This document shows positions 31,985-43,612 of a stretch of 64,000 nt of DNA, piece after piece (positions within the stretch are counted from its first letter, which is position 1; every line of letters begins with the position of its first letter). This DNA comes from Telmatactis stephensoni (taxonomy: Eukaryota; Cnidaria; Anthozoa; Actiniaria; Isophelliidae). Where the stretch lies: positions 294,501-358,500 of the forward strand of contig JALIZF010001530.1 of the NCBI GenBank assembly GCA_029948255.1. Reading direction: 5' to 3'. The notes beneath the pieces were generated by a model, which searched no databases, was not told the DNA's origin, and was given only the letters and a program-made list of their open reading frames with translations. The position numbers and the translations under genes are program-made.

Positions 31985-32308
31985 TCAAGTACAGTTCACG
32001 TGAAAGAGCAAGTAAAACTATGTAACTCTGCAAAATAGCTAAAACTAGTTTTTTTGTAAAAATATTAGCGATTATGTATGCCAATTTTTTAGTAAGAAAT
32101 GTATGGCAAGGTCATGTTTCTATTGTTCTACAGGACATCAACATTTCAGAGGGTTCAGAGCCATTAGTGAAATTTAAGTACTTTCATGTAAAAGACAAAT
32201 TAAATGTCTGTAACTCTGTAAAAGTTTGACCTGAACCGAGTTTTTGTTGCAAAATATAAGAGATTTTATATGCTCAATCTTTACTAAGAAATGTATGGTA
32301 GGGCGTCA
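31985..32308 (+). repeat. Diverged direct repeat, ~187-bp period
   Basis: 31,985-32,115 and 32,174-32,308 share the order TGTAACTCTG, AAAATATAAGAGAT-like and TTAGTAAGAAATGTATGG. Differences are many, so it is an old duplication. Confidence 0.6.
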
Positions 32309-32785
32309 CCATACTGGTGAACATCTCTGGTCCACCAGCATGGTGGCCAGAACATAATTTTAAACAAAAAAGTGGCAAATATAACTTATTCTAACTACAA
32401 TTAGCAATTCAAAATGTATATTAACACCAACTACTGTAGTTTGAAAGAATTTGTAGTGATTTCCACAGCTTTTCAGGCGTACGCATGACTTTGCTTTGTG
32501 TGACAACAACGGCTACAACTCTTGCCAAATAAAATGTTTTGTGCATCAAATTATTTTAATATAAGTTCAAAAATATCTCAAAACACACAGTTTCCTAGAC
32601 CATATTTTGTAATAAAATCGATTGGATCAGAAATTAAATTTTAGTTAAAATGTTTTAAACCTATGACATAATGTGCAAATGAAGAATACAGATTAAGGCG
32701 CATGCAGGTGCGTGTGGCGCTGTGGAAAGCCATACTTGAGTTTGGACTCCTAACTGATATTTTTGTTTACGCTGTTTGATTATAG

Positions 32786-32971
32786 GAGCATCCAAATGCA
32801 TCAGATCTGCACCGATGGTAAGAGGAGTACTTTCACTAATTGTTTTTATCTTTGAAATTGTAATTAGTCCTAGCTTGCCTTTTCTCTCTTTTAGAGGTGT
32901 AATAACTGAGGGAGTGACGAGATTTACTGCAAACAGCATGATTGCCCAGAATGAAGCACTTTTACAGAATG
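32786..32971 (+). other. Two possible short exons of an unknown gene
   Basis: One segment after TTGATTATAG reads GASKCIRSAPM before GTAAGA. Another after TTCTCTCTTTTAG reads GVITEGVTRFTANSMIAQNE and ALLQNG before GTAAAT. Both look protein-like and are splice-bounded, but I could not make their phases agree and do not recognise the protein. They lie just outside the Penelope-like element. Confidence 0.3.
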
Positions 32972-33020
32972 GTAAATAGATTTTGCTTTCCATTTGTGAA
33001 CCATTCCGGCAATGTGTAAA

Positions 33021-33173
33021 ATAGTTAAGAATTTCGTCAATGACCTAAAAAATAAGACTAAAATTGGACGTTTCGGTTTCAACTGAAACCTTCATCAGCA
33101 ATGTGTGAATGGAGTCCTTAATATACCGAACATAAGGCCCTATAAACATTTGGTACGTGGATATGTTCATTAA
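33021..33173 (-). mobile_element. Penelope-like element, piece 1 (outer terminal repeat)
   Basis: Matches the inverted terminal segment at 60,160-60,316, including CGGTTTCAACTGAAACCTTC and ATAAGGCCCTATAAACATTT. It ends at ATGTTCATTAA, where the Kolobok-type element entered; TGGAGTGTTTGTTTTTGGT resumes at 47,853. The unbroken version of the same text is at 60,105-60,150 in inverse. Confidence 0.85.
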
Positions 33174-33333
33174 AGGACCCGTCCCGGCAATAAACGAGAG
33201 TTTTTGAATGAAGTTGTTTAAAGCTTTTCTAAAAAATATTCAGCCTTTTTTGGCTTGTTTTTTATTTTTTCCAGTGTTTTAGGGGTAGTGAAGTCGAATT
33301 TTCCGACTTCCATTCAAAAAAGTATCGTATTTC

Positions 33334-33365
33334 AGTCACGTGATCTTATACGTCACACGTGTGTA
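33334..33365 (+). promoter_or_regulatory. Likely promoter of the ballast-like gene
   Basis: AGTCACGTGATCTTATA followed by CGTCACACGTGTG about 45-75 bases before the ATG at 33,408. It shares 17 identical bases with the subterminal region of transposon copy B. E-box and half-CRE motifs. Confidence 0.45.
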
Positions 33366-33407
33366 AGCTACAGTCAATCCTTCCTATTTACTTCAATAGA
33401 TTGTATT

Positions 33408-34124
33408 ATGTCTAGTACGGAGGAAAGTGATTCTTGTTGTGTTAGCTCTAGTACTTCCAGTTCAGATGGATCTGAAATGGTCGATGATGAAGGGGAGGGA
33501 AATGTCATTCGACCATGGCGTTTTGAACCGGTGAGTCGAAGACGACGGGAGGCTGAAGGAGAAAATAACAACAACATTGAAGACGACAATGAGCAGGAGC
33601 GACTTGAAAACAGTGAATGGTAAGAATACGTTTTGTTATAAATTTACCTACACTTTCGCTTGATTACTTCATTAAAATAGATCATATTTACTTTTTTTAT
33701 TAGGTGTAACTGCGAAAATTGTCAAATAATGGATAGAGCTGTAGAATGTAAGTGTTGTCAGGAGATTGCCCAAGTTAAAGCAAAGCTTCGTGAGGCAGTC
33801 GAAGTGGATGGCTTGGAAGAGGAGCCGGTCTGTATTACCTCCCATCCTGGCTTCCTAGCCATTTGTACGAACCGATGGGTTCTTCAAGCGGCTTGGTATC
33901 AATACAGGCAGCATTACGGTGGTAATGCAGGCGAGATTCCTCTTCATAAGCGGAATCGACATATTGCCTACCGTCAACTGGTCCGTTGTTGTTGGGGCAT
34001 ACTGGGCAAAGAAATACGAGTTGTTCTCCCTTCATGCGCTGTCATGTGTATTAGAGCGTATTTTCCTCCCCCAGGTTTGGAAGAAGACTTTGTTTTCGAG
34101 GGGTTTAAATACGCAGACGAATAA
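33408..34124 (+). CDS. P2X7 C-terminal 'ballast'-domain protein (two exons)
   Basis: Exon 1 33,408-33,619 and exon 2 33,704-34,124 (GTAAGA...TTATTAG), joining inside the Trp codon of W-CNCENC. About 210 residues: an acidic Ser-rich N-terminus, then the ballast pattern WCNCENCQIM, ECKCCQEI, CITSHPGFLAICTNRWVL, AYRQLVRCCWGILGKEIRVV and PSCAVMCIRAYFPP. In vertebrate P2X7 receptors this cysteine-rich zinc- and GDP-binding domain is the cytoplasmic tail. Here there are no membrane segments or ectodomain, so it is a free soluble domain. Both exons are intact, unlike most genes in this window. It sits 235 bp inside a Kolobok end and is presumably mobile cargo; its role in transposition is unknown. 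Confidence 0.85.
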
Positions 34125-35470
34125 TTTTTGTACAGATAAGGAGGATGTGTAGTTTTAGGGTTTGTTTAGTATCGTACGTTGCCGTCTACTACCTGGATCG
34201 ATTCATTGCAAAATTTTACTGCGTGCCTTGGATGACTGGCTACTCCATGGTTCAGTTGTCCGAAAGACGATTAGTGTCAACCTAGGATATGATAGGAAAA
34301 AGAAAAGAAAAGGAAAAAGAAAATCATTCATTTTAATCCAGGATTAGTGTTAATCGCCTTTCGAACAACGCTTCATTTTAATTAATTATTTATAATTTAT
34401 TATACATTAGCCTTAGTTTTCTTTCTAAAGCCTATACACACCTTATTTATTTTTTTGCTTACCATCTGTACAAAACTGCTGCTGGTATAAATTACATTTA
34501 TAACTAAAGTTGTTCTATTTTTCTAAATGTAGTCTTTTTCTGATAAAAAGAACAAGAGCGTTAATCATTATAGTCACGATAGGATGATTTAATTAAATAT
34601 CCAACTTTCTTCATACTGTAAGTTATTAAAACATGGTCTTTTAAATTGACAATATTTACTTTGGCCAGTTCATAATGTTTCATTAGGAGGCTCAGGCTCA
34701 AAACGGTGATTTCTAAACATGATCATTTTTTACAAGGAAAATAGAGTTAGTGAACTATTTGTCTATAGTAATATCTAGAGACATAATCCTGAATGGCTTC
34801 CTCCGTGTCAGGCCTGTCCTCTATGGAGGCTGTCAGTGGTGGTGGAGTGTTTCACTTTCAGGTTCTCCATATACATGCGCAACTCTTTTGGGCTCCTTTT
34901 ATACTGGTCAAATAGACGATTCAATGCTTTTTTGCAGTATTCTTTATTAAAAGAATAAAATCTTGAATTAGACATTTTTGTGGGTATAGAATTAGAAAAT
35001 AGAATTTTATTTATCTTTATTCATTTACCGTATGTTACTTCTTGGGTTTGATAGCATGTTTTCCCTTTTTTGCTTTGGGAAACTTTAGAGAGTAGCAAAG
35101 CTTACCATCTTTATCAACTGCTTGCATTCTATCAGCTGATTCATTGTAGTGTAAGGCTGACAAACACAGTCTTGAAATTATAAAAGGAAAAAGTTATAAC
35201 AAATGACAAAGAACACAGACTGTCTATAGAGGCAACCAGAGATAATCAGGGGTGGAGCCAGGGGAGAGTGCAGGGAGTGTACCCCCTTAAATGATCAACT
35301 AATGTTGAAGTATATCAAAAACAAATACAGGATGTTTGATTTTGGGAGAGGGGAGATGCTATGAATACATATAGTGTATGTAATTATTACACTGTATGTA
35401 TTTGATATTGCACATACCATTCTCCCCAAAAATCCTGTACTTCAACATTCATCAAACACACATTTGTCAT
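34125..35470 (+). other. Non-coding stretch inside Kolobok element
   Basis: 3' region of the ballast-like gene with an AATAAAAT near 34,960 as a possible poly(A) signal. I see no other gene. A partly symmetrical segment at 35,310-35,455 (AATGTTGAAGTA and TACTTCAACATT) may be a small MITE. Confidence 0.4.
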
Positions 35471-35522
35471 TAGATCACGCTGGGGCGCGCGGTTCATGAA
35501 AAACGGACACCAATTTCTGTCA

Positions 35523-35770
35523 CAAGATGGCGGAATTTAGGCGCGAGAAGCATGATGGGAGAAAGCGTAGCCTTGCGTTACCCGAAAGTACCCCGAATAA
35601 AACGATCGTAAAAGCCGATCAAACTACGACTGAAACTGCAGATTGGCGATTATGGTAGCTTTGACGATTGATACGTTCTGTGGAAGTGCAAAGTTCAGGA
35701 GTTGTGGAGTTTTCGCGCGGAAAAAAAGCATTTTTTGGACGTTTTACAGCCTTATTGTCATTGGAAAAGG
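35523..35770 (+). promoter_or_regulatory. CpG-rich, promoter-like segment with AAGATGGCGG
   Basis: CACAAGATGGCGGAATTT opens a 43-codon frame (MAEFRREKHDGRKRSLALPE), followed by a splice-donor-like GAAAAGGTAAGA at 35,762-35,773. It may be a first exon and promoter of a lost gene. A similar, inversely oriented segment is at 41,520-41,560. Confidence 0.35.
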
Positions 35771-38700
35771 TAAGAAAATTGGTCTTTGTGTGATTTAGAT
35801 TTATTTGGCTACTGAATGAAAATGAACAAATCCGAAACGATACGATTACTTTAACATCATTGTAGATTTCAACTAGCCATCACAAAACATCAGTGGCCGA
35901 TTTACGAATTTTTTGAACCAAGCACTTTCTTGGGGCATTTGAATGACCGTTTGGATCCGTGTGGATCTGTTTGAATTCAGCAGACTGATAAGATATGATT
36001 TTTATTGTTTTCAGAATCTTACAAAGACCTTGAAGAGGAATTTGTTGTCAGCGAAAGTGAAAGAATGTAAATGTAATAAACATCAAATGATCTTTGTCTA
36101 TTTCTTAAAGAAATAGTGTTTGTTTTTATACAAGCAGGATTATGTGAGAGCTAGAGCAGAGGTATTGTTAAAGCCCCTATCACCCATATTTTTTTATTTT
36201 CAAACTAAGTTTTTTTAGAGAGCATTGTGAAGATCTTTTAATCCTTAATATTTCCTTTTGCAGTACACTCATTTACTTTATAGTGTATGTTTTCTGTGTT
36301 TATTAGCTATTCTGTCACAGTCCATGGAAAATCATTCTAATATTTATTTGTTGCAATGTAAGCATTGGCTATTTTAACTTTATTGTAACTTTGAATTTTA
36401 CTCATAAATATCAATCCTACAAATTTGTGATAGTTATATAAGTTTCAAATATTTTGATTGGTCATAAATAACTACTGGTGTGGCCTTGCTTTGAGTAGAC
36501 TCAAAATGTTAAAATAAAATAATTTTGTCTTTTTTAATAAAAAAATTAAAAGTACCACATTTGGCTATTTTTCTAATGGGGTCCCACATGCAGTAATTAA
36601 CCCTATGAATGTTGACCAGTCCATCTGGGAGTTGAGCCCCTGACGTCACACACTGAAATTTGCCACTGAGCTGTCCAAGCAGTGGTTAAATGGAACACTT
36701 CAGTTTTCATGGAGATTACTATTCAATAATGAAATATGCACTCCTCTGTCAGGAAGGTTTACCTTACTATTCTTTGTATACCATTACCTGAATCAAAGTA
36801 CATGACTTGTAGTCTATCAGAATGGAACACTTCAAGGTATGGGAAGATAGAAGGTACACTCTTTATATGTGAAAGGGGAACTTCAACACACATGAATTCC
36901 AGCTTTTTCATTAATCAAATTAATTCAGTCTGATAAAAAGAAGAATTTATTATTAAATAATTGCCTCCTTTAATAATGTGGGGCATAGCACTAGTTCTAT
37001 TTGCATTGGTTTAGTCTTTGTCATTATGTCTCAGGGATGGCAAAGCAGTTTTTAAAGTAGAAGGCTAAAATCCTTCCCTCTATGAATTTTTTAAAGTGGG
37101 GAATGGGGGACTAAAATTCTTCTCTCTATGAATGTTTAATCTTTTCCTCCATGACTTTTTTTTTTGTAGAAAAATGAGCCTCAGCCCCCCCCCCCCCCCC
37201 CCCCCTTCAACTTCGCCATCCGTGCCTTATTGCAAATAAGCATAATTCACATGGTCATTCCCATACAAAGATAAATATAAATATCAAGTATAAATATGAG
37301 ATTCCAATAGGCAATGTGCATGAGCAAGCAAGATGGGACACTAAGCCCTGTTGTTCATTTTAGGTCCACTGAATCAATTCCAGAATCTGTTGATGTGTTT
37401 TTTTTACAGAAAATGCAAGGTTTTTTCCCCACAAAAAAGCTTTAAATGTTGCCAAATGTCAGAAATTCTTTTAAAATCAAAGTATAGGCCCATCATCATC
37501 ATCATCATCATCATCATAGTTTCCCTTTTGGCACCAGAACATCCATAAGGCAAGCTAGTTATTGGAGTTGCTTCTTTTTGTCCATCATCATCCTTCTTGC
37601 TTGTTGTTGATCCCCCCAGGATCTTTTCAATTTTTTGCCATATTATATTTGTAGATCATTTGTCAAACAGCACCCGCTTCTACAGTGCATTGTTTCCCAT
37701 ATGGCAAACATATGCTAGGTACTTTAGAAACTGTATGTGGCAAAATGTTTAGATAGGTTGTGATCTAGTAATTTCATGTAGTTGTTGGTTTGATATCTTG
37801 AAAGCCCAGTTTAGTTCACCTTCGACTTGAGTTGTTGGGTCTACACCTTTTTTTCTGTCCTTACGTTGTTTGTGCATTCAAGTGTGAGCATACCCTCCAG
37901 ATACTGTTTTCCTTACGAAGCCATTCCATATTGTCTTGTACTTGTCAGTTTTTGTATTTAATACTCAGTCTCCCATCATGCTGTGTTATGGACAATGACA
38001 TTCATGCACATTGCCTATTGCTATATAGGTAATACTCAATTTCCGTCCTTCACTATGACATCACACCAATACAATCTATTGTTTCAATGTTAAGAATCAT
38101 GGTTGTGAGAGGGGACAACTCAGTAAAAATACCAAGAAAATGTGTTTTATAGAACAAAGATAAGTGATTACTCTCATCAGGTGCATAATCACCATAATCA
38201 CCATTTGTGGAAATAGCATTTGTACCAGACAATAATTCTGTGCATTTTGTAAACACTGAACTGTGACGTCATAGTGAAATAGGGCAATTGGCTATATACA
38301 TGTTTTCCTTAATTTTACATTTATTCAATGTGATAATCTCAAGTTAATAGCAACCAAATAAAAACTTTCATGCTGTGTCAATTTCATGCATTGTATCAAA
38401 ACAATTTTTTTGATAATTCATGACAATTTTGCAATGTTAAAAATACCAAAAGATAATGGTATTAAACTTGTATGACATTTATGTGACAAATGTTAAACTT
38501 CTATTTCTTTAAATTGTCAGCAATATGTTACACATACAGGTTTAACTCTATAATGATAAAACTACAGTTTCAAATTGTTAATGTCAAATACACATGCATG
38601 TAACTTGAAAATGTAGTATTACCAGTAATACCTGTATATAATCAGTCCTCCTTCTGTGTCTTTGACTATATGACTTTATATATTTACAAATATTTTGAGC

Positions 38701-38888
38701 AGACTAATAACCCTTCACCATAAGGCTGTATTTCTCTTTTTCAGGGTCATCGAATCTAGGATTTTCTATAATGCACTAGTCAGTTGTTCCCACCATAATA
38801 TCCCACCACTGGGGCATGGAGAGGGAATGACAAATTAAGCATAGTAATCTAAGATAAATCCCCAAGCACTGGGGTAAATTATTTCCCA
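35771..38888. other. Non-coding stretch inside Kolobok element
   Basis: No gene seen. 36,166-36,250 resembles the end of the TTAA MITE at 60,406-60,864 (TTTTATTTTCAAACTAAGTT). Low-complexity tracts: T and C runs at 37,155-37,205 and (ATC)n at 37,494-37,517. Confidence 0.45.
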
Positions 38889-38889
38889 C

Positions 38890-40210
38890 TTGAATTACCC
38901 ATGGGGCACTTGGAAAGTTGATACTAAAAGGGGTAGATCCCCAAGGGAGTGCAAATCTATAGTAATTCTCCCTGTATGTATTGCAAGACTAATAATTGAT
39001 GGAGAGCTGTCTGAGCCTATCAAGTACAACAGTGGTGTAAAGCAGGGCTGCAAGCTTGCTCCCACCTTATTTGGTATATATGCAGCTGTACTGATCTTCC
39101 TTGCCTTCAAAAATATCAGCCCAACATACAGTATCAACATTCGTTTCAGATATGATGGTGATATATTCGATCTTCGACGTCTGAAAGCCAAAACCAAAGT
39201 AGTAACCAGTTATATAAGGGAAGCCCAGTATGCTGATGACATAGCTATATTTTGCAACGATGCCACCTCACTTCAACATCTCCTGTCTTCTTATAATAGC
39301 CTGGCACAAAAGATGGGTCTCCGAATTAACATCAAAAAGATGGAGACCATGAGCATTGGAGAGGGCGCTGACTTCCATGTGAATGGAGAATGGCTGACCA
39401 AGGTAGACCACTTCAAGTATCTGGGCAGCTACGTCAGTAATGACTGCAAGCTAGATAAAGAAATAACTGTACGCATCCAAGCTGCCTCAAGTGCCGTAGG
39501 CAGGCTTAGAGAAAGAGTGTTCCATTGCAGAGAAATTACAACAGAAACCAAGCTTAAAGTGTATAATCAATGCGTCATCCCAGTTATGGTGTATGGAAGT
39601 GAGACCTGGACTTTATACAGACACCAAATTAAAAAGCTGAGAACTATCCAACAGCGGCATCTTAGATCCTTTTTGAAGATCAAATGGGATGACTATATCA
39701 CAAATGATGAAGTATTAGACCGTGCTATGGCTGAAGACATTGAAAACATACTTATCAGAAACAGACTACGTTGGGTGGGACATGTTGCACGTTTACCGGA
39801 TGATAGACCAACTAAAGCACTACTGTATGGGGAATTAGCACAAGGATCGAGGAAGATTGGCCGTCCTCTCCTCCGATACAAAGATACACTCAAGGATATT
39901 TTGAAACGCGGTGGCGCGCTTCACACATGGAGGGACGCTGTTATGGAAAGGCCAGAATGGCGGAAGTGTATACACGATATAAGCAAAAAGATAGATACAG
40001 AAAGAAAAGAAGAAAATGAAAGGAAAAAAGTCAAGCGTCACGAGAAAAGAACAAAAGAATTCGAACAATCAAGGAACTGTCTGCAACTAAAGACAAAACA
40101 CACATTAACAAATATTTACTATCTCTTACAACTCTTTCTAGTAATTGTAATTACCCGCTTCGGGTCCTAGGCGTACATGTATTGCCCAGTAAAACCCCCA
40201 CATTGTGAGG
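38890..40210 (+). mobile_element. 5'-truncated LINE (RTE/L1-like)
   Basis: Insertion between the two genes of the Kolobok element. Only the reverse transcriptase palm and C-terminal region are present, followed by a short 3' tail. Borders are approximate; I see no target duplication. Confidence 0.75.
38989..40170 (+). pseudogene. LINE reverse transcriptase, partial (frame open)
   Basis: YNSGVKQGCKLAPTLFGIYA (motif B region), AQYADDIAIFCND (motif C with Asp pair), MGLRINIKKMETMSI, FKYLGSYVSNDC, VMVYGSETWTLYRHQIKKL and NRLRWVGHVARLPDDRPTKA are typical of the RTE/L1-like RTs. The frame stays open for about 390 codons to 40,170, but motif A and the endonuclease are absent, so it cannot act alone. 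The C-terminus is very basic (KKVKRHEKRTKEFEQ). Confidence 0.8.
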
Positions 40211-40259
40211 TGGGGGGGGGGGGGGGGTTTGGTGGAAACATCTGACTAGTGCACAAGAG

Positions 40260-40540
40260 AAATATTCACAAGAAAAATTCAAAATGTACAGAAACTGCTT
40301 GAAAACTGAGTGATGATAACACTCCAAAACTCTGCGAAAGCTACATTAGCAGTACCAAACATGTGCAATCTACAAAAAGGGGAATTTCTGAAATTTTTGG
40401 CATTACTAACAATTTTATGCAACAAAGTTGGCTATGGGCAATTGGAAACTAAAGCAGCAGTAAAAATCACTGCAGTAAATAAAACAACAAAGCTATAAAT
40501 ATATTTTTGACAAGATGAACCTAGATAGATGTAAAAAATA
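40260..40540 (+). repeat. Inverted partial copy of 41,000-41,390
   Basis: GAGAAATATTCACAAGAAAA, AACTCTGCGAAAGCTACAT and AACAAAGTTGGCTATGGG repeat, in inverse orientation, the segment that encodes EKYSREKLQNVQKLLESH at 41,000-41,390. More decayed than its partner. Confidence 0.7.
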
Positions 40541-40542
40541 AG

Positions 40543-40777
40543 TTGGGCTATTGCATTTTTTATCTACACTCCCCCTGTTGAGGACACATGGAATTCCAAG
40601 GGAGAAAGGGTATAAAAACCCCTCTGGACTCAACTTCCATTGAAAATCCACTGAAAAATCCTGGGGAGTAGGGTTTAAAATTCATCAAAATAAATGGAAA
40701 ATGCAAGGGAGTAGGGATTATTTTGGAAAACATGACCTTAACAAGGGGAGTGTGGATATAAAAATGCAATAGCCCAA
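40543..40777. mobile_element. MITE with TTGGGCTATTGC ends
   Basis: TTGGGCTATTGCATTTTTTA and ATAAAAATGCAATAGCCCAA, continued inward by CTACACTCCCC / GGGGAGTGTGG. About 235 bp, non-coding, between the two arms of the inverted duplication. Confidence 0.88.
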
Positions 40778-41013
40778 TTTAGAGTGATTTCAATAAACCT
40801 GGGTACATTATATAAGGAATCGAAATGAAAATAATTGTTAGACTGGCTTTGTCAGTCAATTAGTTGCCCACATTTATTGAAATCACACTAATGTTGAGGT
40901 ATATTCTCTTGTTTCAGTATCCATACGAAAAAGTGATGAAAAGTACCTCTCTGTTTTTTAGATATCTCCAGGTCATTGGTGTCTCTTCCGTTGCTATCAC
41001 TTCGCACCTTTCA

Positions 41014-41533
41014 TCATCTCCGAACATCTTCTTCAGTAGCAATTGCAATTTGGAGGCCATCTAGGTTCATCTTGTCAAAAATATATGCAGCTTTGTTGAC
41101 TTCGGTGATCTTGATTTCCACTACTGCTTTAGTTTCCTTTTGTGTGTGCCCATAACCAACTTTATTGACAATGTCATTGTTAATAATGCCAAAAATTTCA
41201 ATGGGAATATCCATCTCTACTTCCCCTCTCCATGGATTGCACATATTTGGCACTTTATGTAGCTTTCGCAGAATTTTAGAGTGCAGTTTCATAAGAGTCC
41301 TTTCCACCATCGGATGGCTTTCAAGCAGTTTCTGCACATTTTGAAGTTTTTCTCGTGAATATTTCTCTTCAAGGACATCAATACACGCATCGATCTCCCA
41401 AAAAAAACCGAGAAATATAGCCTAATTGCTGTGGGTCGTTAGTCTGCTCAAAATATTCGTGCTTCTTTCTGAGTAAAGTAGGTCTTAAAGACACAGAAGG
41501 AGGATTTTCTCTGAAGAGAGCATCCGCCATCTT
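41014..41533 (-). pseudogene. Unrecognised protein gene with one frameshift
   Basis: On the minus strand CCAAGATGGCGG supplies an ATG (41,531) that opens MADALFRENPPSVSLRPTLL; after about 45 codons a run of eight T (plus-strand A at 41,400-41,407) breaks the frame, which then continues EIDACIDVLEEKYSREKLQN to VPNMCNPWRGEVEMDIPI and stops near 41,014. The product is helical with no domain that I recognise. It may be the 3' end of a Kolobok gene or a separate insertion, because an inverted decayed copy lies at 40,260-40,540. Confidence 0.45.
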
Positions 41534-42186
41534 GGATTCCCCTCAGAGTTACCCATGATGCCGCGCGCTCCGTAAGTGGCCGAATTCCGGTAAGGACTGG
41601 CCCCAGCGTGGATTAGTTTTAGAATGTAAAACTTACCTTGTTTGCATCCCCCAGTATGAGAAAGCAGTGTGCTTTGGCACAAAATGTATATCAAGGCTAT
41701 GTTTTGCCTCCAAGGTTGACGTCTGATAAACAGGTGAAAGTCTGCTCACATCACTAAGCACTTGCTTTTTCAGGAGAAGTTCTTCTAGCTTAACTGCAGC
41801 AGGTGAACCTGTTTGTTAAATATCCCAAGCTACATCTTATTTACATCTTTAAGCATTTTGTTTTGAAAATGAGCAGCAATAATTTTTTATCAAGTATAAA
41901 AACCTGAGGCAAAGCAGTGAATGTTTCCTACTTGATAAAACAATTAAATGCTGGAAGTCATTTTTAAAAGGCTTTACAAGCTCCAAGTCAAAAATACAGG
42001 TTAAATTTCATGTAAATTAGGATTAATCTTTATCAGATAAGATACTCATCATGCATGCATTGTTATCCTTATGAATTATCAACTTAGTTTTTGAACAGTA
42101 TTCTCTAATACAGTCATCATTATTGTTTTTTTGTTTCTATTTATTGGTAGTAATTTCACATGTTTTTGTGCTTATTCAATTCTTAC

Positions 42187-43250
42187 CTTTCTCTAACCAA
42201 AGTCTATCTCTGCTCTCTCCATGAAGTATGCCATGGCCACATTCAGGGTATAAAGCATTTCCCCCTCTGTGTATATTTTGTATGTGTAATGGCAACATCT
42301 CCCATTTTGCTCTGATAAGATTGCCATTACCATCAGGAGTTGAAGCGGCGCACCAATACATATGGTTCAAGATAGACTGTTTCCATTCTCCAACATCACT
42401 GCAAACCTTCTGTTTTGCAATCTTGTCAATTTTTTTGCCAAGTCCTTAAGTGCAAATATTTGTATTAATTTCATTTTATAATACCTACCCCAGCATTTCT
42501 TTCCTAATACAAGAACAAATAAATACCTTTGGCAACATGCCATATGTCAGGTAAGTTAGTACGAACATAGTTTGACACTGATGAGCTTCTGTCAGTAATC
42601 AAAGTATCAATCGATAGGTCTGCAGTAGTAAGAAACTGCACGCTCCTCTTAAGCCCTTCCACCTCCATCCAGGAACTGTTCTTCACTTCATTGCTCTAAG
42701 ATCAGAAATGAGAATGTTTGGGGTTTTTTTTCTTTTCTTTTTTTCTATCTTTTTCTTTTCCTTCCTTCCTTCGTTCCTTCCTTCCTCCTTCCTTCCTTCC
42801 TTCCTTCCTTCCTTCCTTCCTTCCTTCCTTCCTTCCTTCCTTCCTTCCTTCCTTCCTTCCTTCCTTCCTTCCTTCCTTCCTTCCTTCCTTCCTTCCTTCC
42901 TTCCTTCTTTCTTTTTTAAAAACTTCTATTGAACCTACTTTCTTTTGTTAACACCAACATAGTTACCTGAACAAGTTGGAAATCAAGTACTCTGTTAATG
43001 CTCTGCTCAATTACAGTGTAAGACCCAAATTTTGCACAGTGTCCAGGTGAGTCACACCTGCCGTCACCAGAAAGGGTGAGGGCTTTTCCACTGTCATTCA
43101 TCTGCTGCAACAGAGTTGCTTGTTCCTCTTTCCAGCACTGTATTATGGTTGGAGTGATGTATGTGGTTGTGTGACGGTAAAATGCAGATCTTGACACACA
43201 GGCCATATTCAAAAACTGAAACATTCTGAGGGTTTTTTCTGTGGGTAGAC
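42187..43250 (-). pseudogene. Kolobok transposase catalytic exons
   Basis: Exons 5-7 of the gene above. The first acidic residue of the core lies in SGDGRCDSPG, the next in TDRSSSVSNYVRTN, followed by DIWHVAKG and a CAAST / GGNALYPECGHG zinc-like segment. A residue or two may be lost near NLPDIWHVAKG, where the family usually has a longer link. A CTTC-repeat tract (42,760-42,907) lies in the intron between exons 5 and 6. Confidence 0.7.
42760..42907. repeat. (TTCC)n microsatellite, ~150 bp
   Basis: Near-perfect tetranucleotide run in a Kolobok intron; a pyrimidine tract on the plus strand. The open frames of PSFL repeats across it are artefacts of the repeat. Confidence 0.97.
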
Positions 43251-43529
43251 CTAGAAATAACAGCAACAATGTGTAGTTCCAAAAAATGTCCATACCCCAC
43301 CAAGGAGGGAATTGTAAATGGACCCCACTAACCTCTGGAACTTCCATTTTTCTTCCATACAAACTCTGTAATTTTGTTCCTTCTCTGACCCCCCTCTCCT
43401 CCAGAATTTCTAATTCCCTCCACAGTGGGGTATGGATATTTTATGGTACTACACAATGTGTTAAAATAGATACTATACTAAACATTAAGTTCTAAAGAAT
43501 TAAATAAATGATAATCCTAACTGTGTGCA

Positions 43530-43612
43530 TAAATAATAATAATAATAATAATAATAATCATTTATATAGCGCCTATCCAAAATCTGCTCTAGGCGCTTTA
43601 CAAAAACATATA
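43530..43612. repeat. (AAT)n plus ATTTATATAGCGCC short interspersed repeat
   Basis: AATAATAATAATAAT followed by CATTTATATAGCGCCTATCC and TAGGCGCTTTACAAA. The GCGCC...AGGCGC pair forms a small hairpin. This short repeat core is common in marine invertebrate genomes. It lies in an intron of the transposase gene. Confidence 0.7.

Noticed and set aside
33408..34124. A true P2X7 receptor gene
   Set aside because: Only the ballast domain is encoded; there are no transmembrane segments or ATP-binding ectodomain, and it lies within transposon ends.
42708..42951. Open frames of FLPSFLPS repeats
   Set aside because: Produced by the TTCC microsatellite in all three frames; not a gene.
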